DNA of 5,663 bases from the NCBI GenBank assembly GCA_016184235.1, contig JACPDC010000119.1, positions 1-5,663 of the forward strand, given 5' to 3'. Below are positions 5,355 through 5,663 of the stretch, piece after piece. The first letter of the stretch is position 1; each line of letters opens with the position of its first letter. The position numbers and the translations under genes were made by a program. The DNA comes from Deltaproteobacteria bacterium. GTDB lineage: Bacteria; Desulfobacterota; Binatia; UBA9968. The notes under the pieces are model-generated. The model saw only the letters and a list, made by a program, of their open reading frames with translations, did not search any database and was not told the origin of the DNA.

Positions 5355-5663
5355 TCAGGCCTCGGTGTACCACGTGGTATGGCGCTCCACGGGCAGGCGC
5401 TTGGCCATCGTCTTCTGCTCTGAATACCCCAAGAAAATGCACGCCACGGGCCGCTCTTTCTCCGTCAGTCCGAGAACCGGGCCGACGAAGTTTTGGTCGA
5501 TCCAGTCGCCCGTGCTGGGATAGCTGCCCAGGCCTCGCGCGGTCGCGGCGACCAGCAGGTTCTCGATCGCGCACCAGCAGGCCGCGTAGTTCTCCTGGTC
5601 GACGATTTTGTTCTCATCGCTCACCATGGAAACGATGATCACGACCGGGGACGAATAACACTT
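5355..5663 (-). CDS. Nitroreductase family protein, C-terminal part, 5' end outside window
   Basis: The frame is open from the right edge to TGA 5357..5355, giving 102 visible residues. It begins SSPVVIIVSMVSDEN, then ENYAACWCAIENLLVAATAR followed by GLGSYPSTG, then VGPVLGLTEKERPVACIFLGYSEQKT and a short tail. This is the second half of the FMN-binding nitroreductase fold: the central helix (AIENLLVAATARGLGS), the Gly-rich turn contacting FMN, and the PVACIFLGY strand. Such enzymes use NAD(P)H and FMN to reduce nitroaromatics, quinones or flavins; the substrate cannot be told from this half. A GTG at 5642 is in frame, but similarity continues upstream of it, so the true start lies beyond the window. 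Confidence 0.85.
   Translation of the reverse strand, partial: KCYSSPVVIIVSMVSDENKIVDQENYAACWCAIENLLVAATARGLGSYPSTGDWIDQNFVGPVLGLTEKERPVACIFLGYSEQKTMAKRLPVERHTTWYTEA

Noticed and set aside
1..5663. tRNA or rRNA genes, CRISPR arrays, insertion sequences
   Set aside because: Reading both strands I saw no cloverleaf, no regularly spaced repeats, and no transposase-like protein or terminal inverted repeats.

Overview
The window is a GC-rich bacterial stretch with ordinary housekeeping genes and one unusual gene. Gene content (alanine racemase, bifunctional PurH, a stand-alone tRNA-binding OB-fold protein, an AMMECR1 protein) and an in-frame Sec codon followed by a bacterial-type SECIS hairpin point to a selenoprotein-making bacterium. 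A Desulfobacterota or similar deep-branching, probably uncultured, lineage is my guess; the sequence alone does not settle the taxon.

Left part, minus strand (about 1-1484, reading right to left): a 2-Cys peroxiredoxin gene comes first, then an AMMECR1-domain gene (AmmeMemoRadiSam protein A), then the 5' part of a secreted MBL-fold hydrolase whose ATG overlaps the AMMECR1 stop (ATGA). The peroxiredoxin is the highlight. Read conventionally it is broken by TGA at 1343..1341. That TGA sits exactly where the peroxidatic cysteine should be (PLDFTFV-U-PTEI), and a hairpin with all the hallmarks of a bacterial SECIS element lies 28 nt downstream. The gene is therefore best read as one 194-codon selenocysteine peroxiredoxin. 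Conventional gene calling would miss its first 58 residues, including the active site.

Middle, 1485-1607: a short divergent control region with facing sigma70-like promoters whose -35 boxes overlap. To the right, on the plus strand, lie the MetRS-beta-like tRNA-binding protein (1608-1928), alanine racemase alr (2009-3154) and purH (3182-4756). Only 27 nt separate alr and purH, so they are probably cotranscribed. An 80-nt gap before alr holds a terminator-like or attenuator-like hairpin ending in T5 right at the alr start.

Right part, 4757-5663: a decayed or rearranged zone. The N-terminal part of a GNAT acetyltransferase (from 4804) stops matching its family near 5145. From about 5139 another frame encodes the C-terminal end of an isocitrate lyase/PEP mutase family protein (to 5306). 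This looks like a deletion junction joining two gene remnants. A nitroreductase C-terminal half faces it on the minus strand and runs off the window edge.
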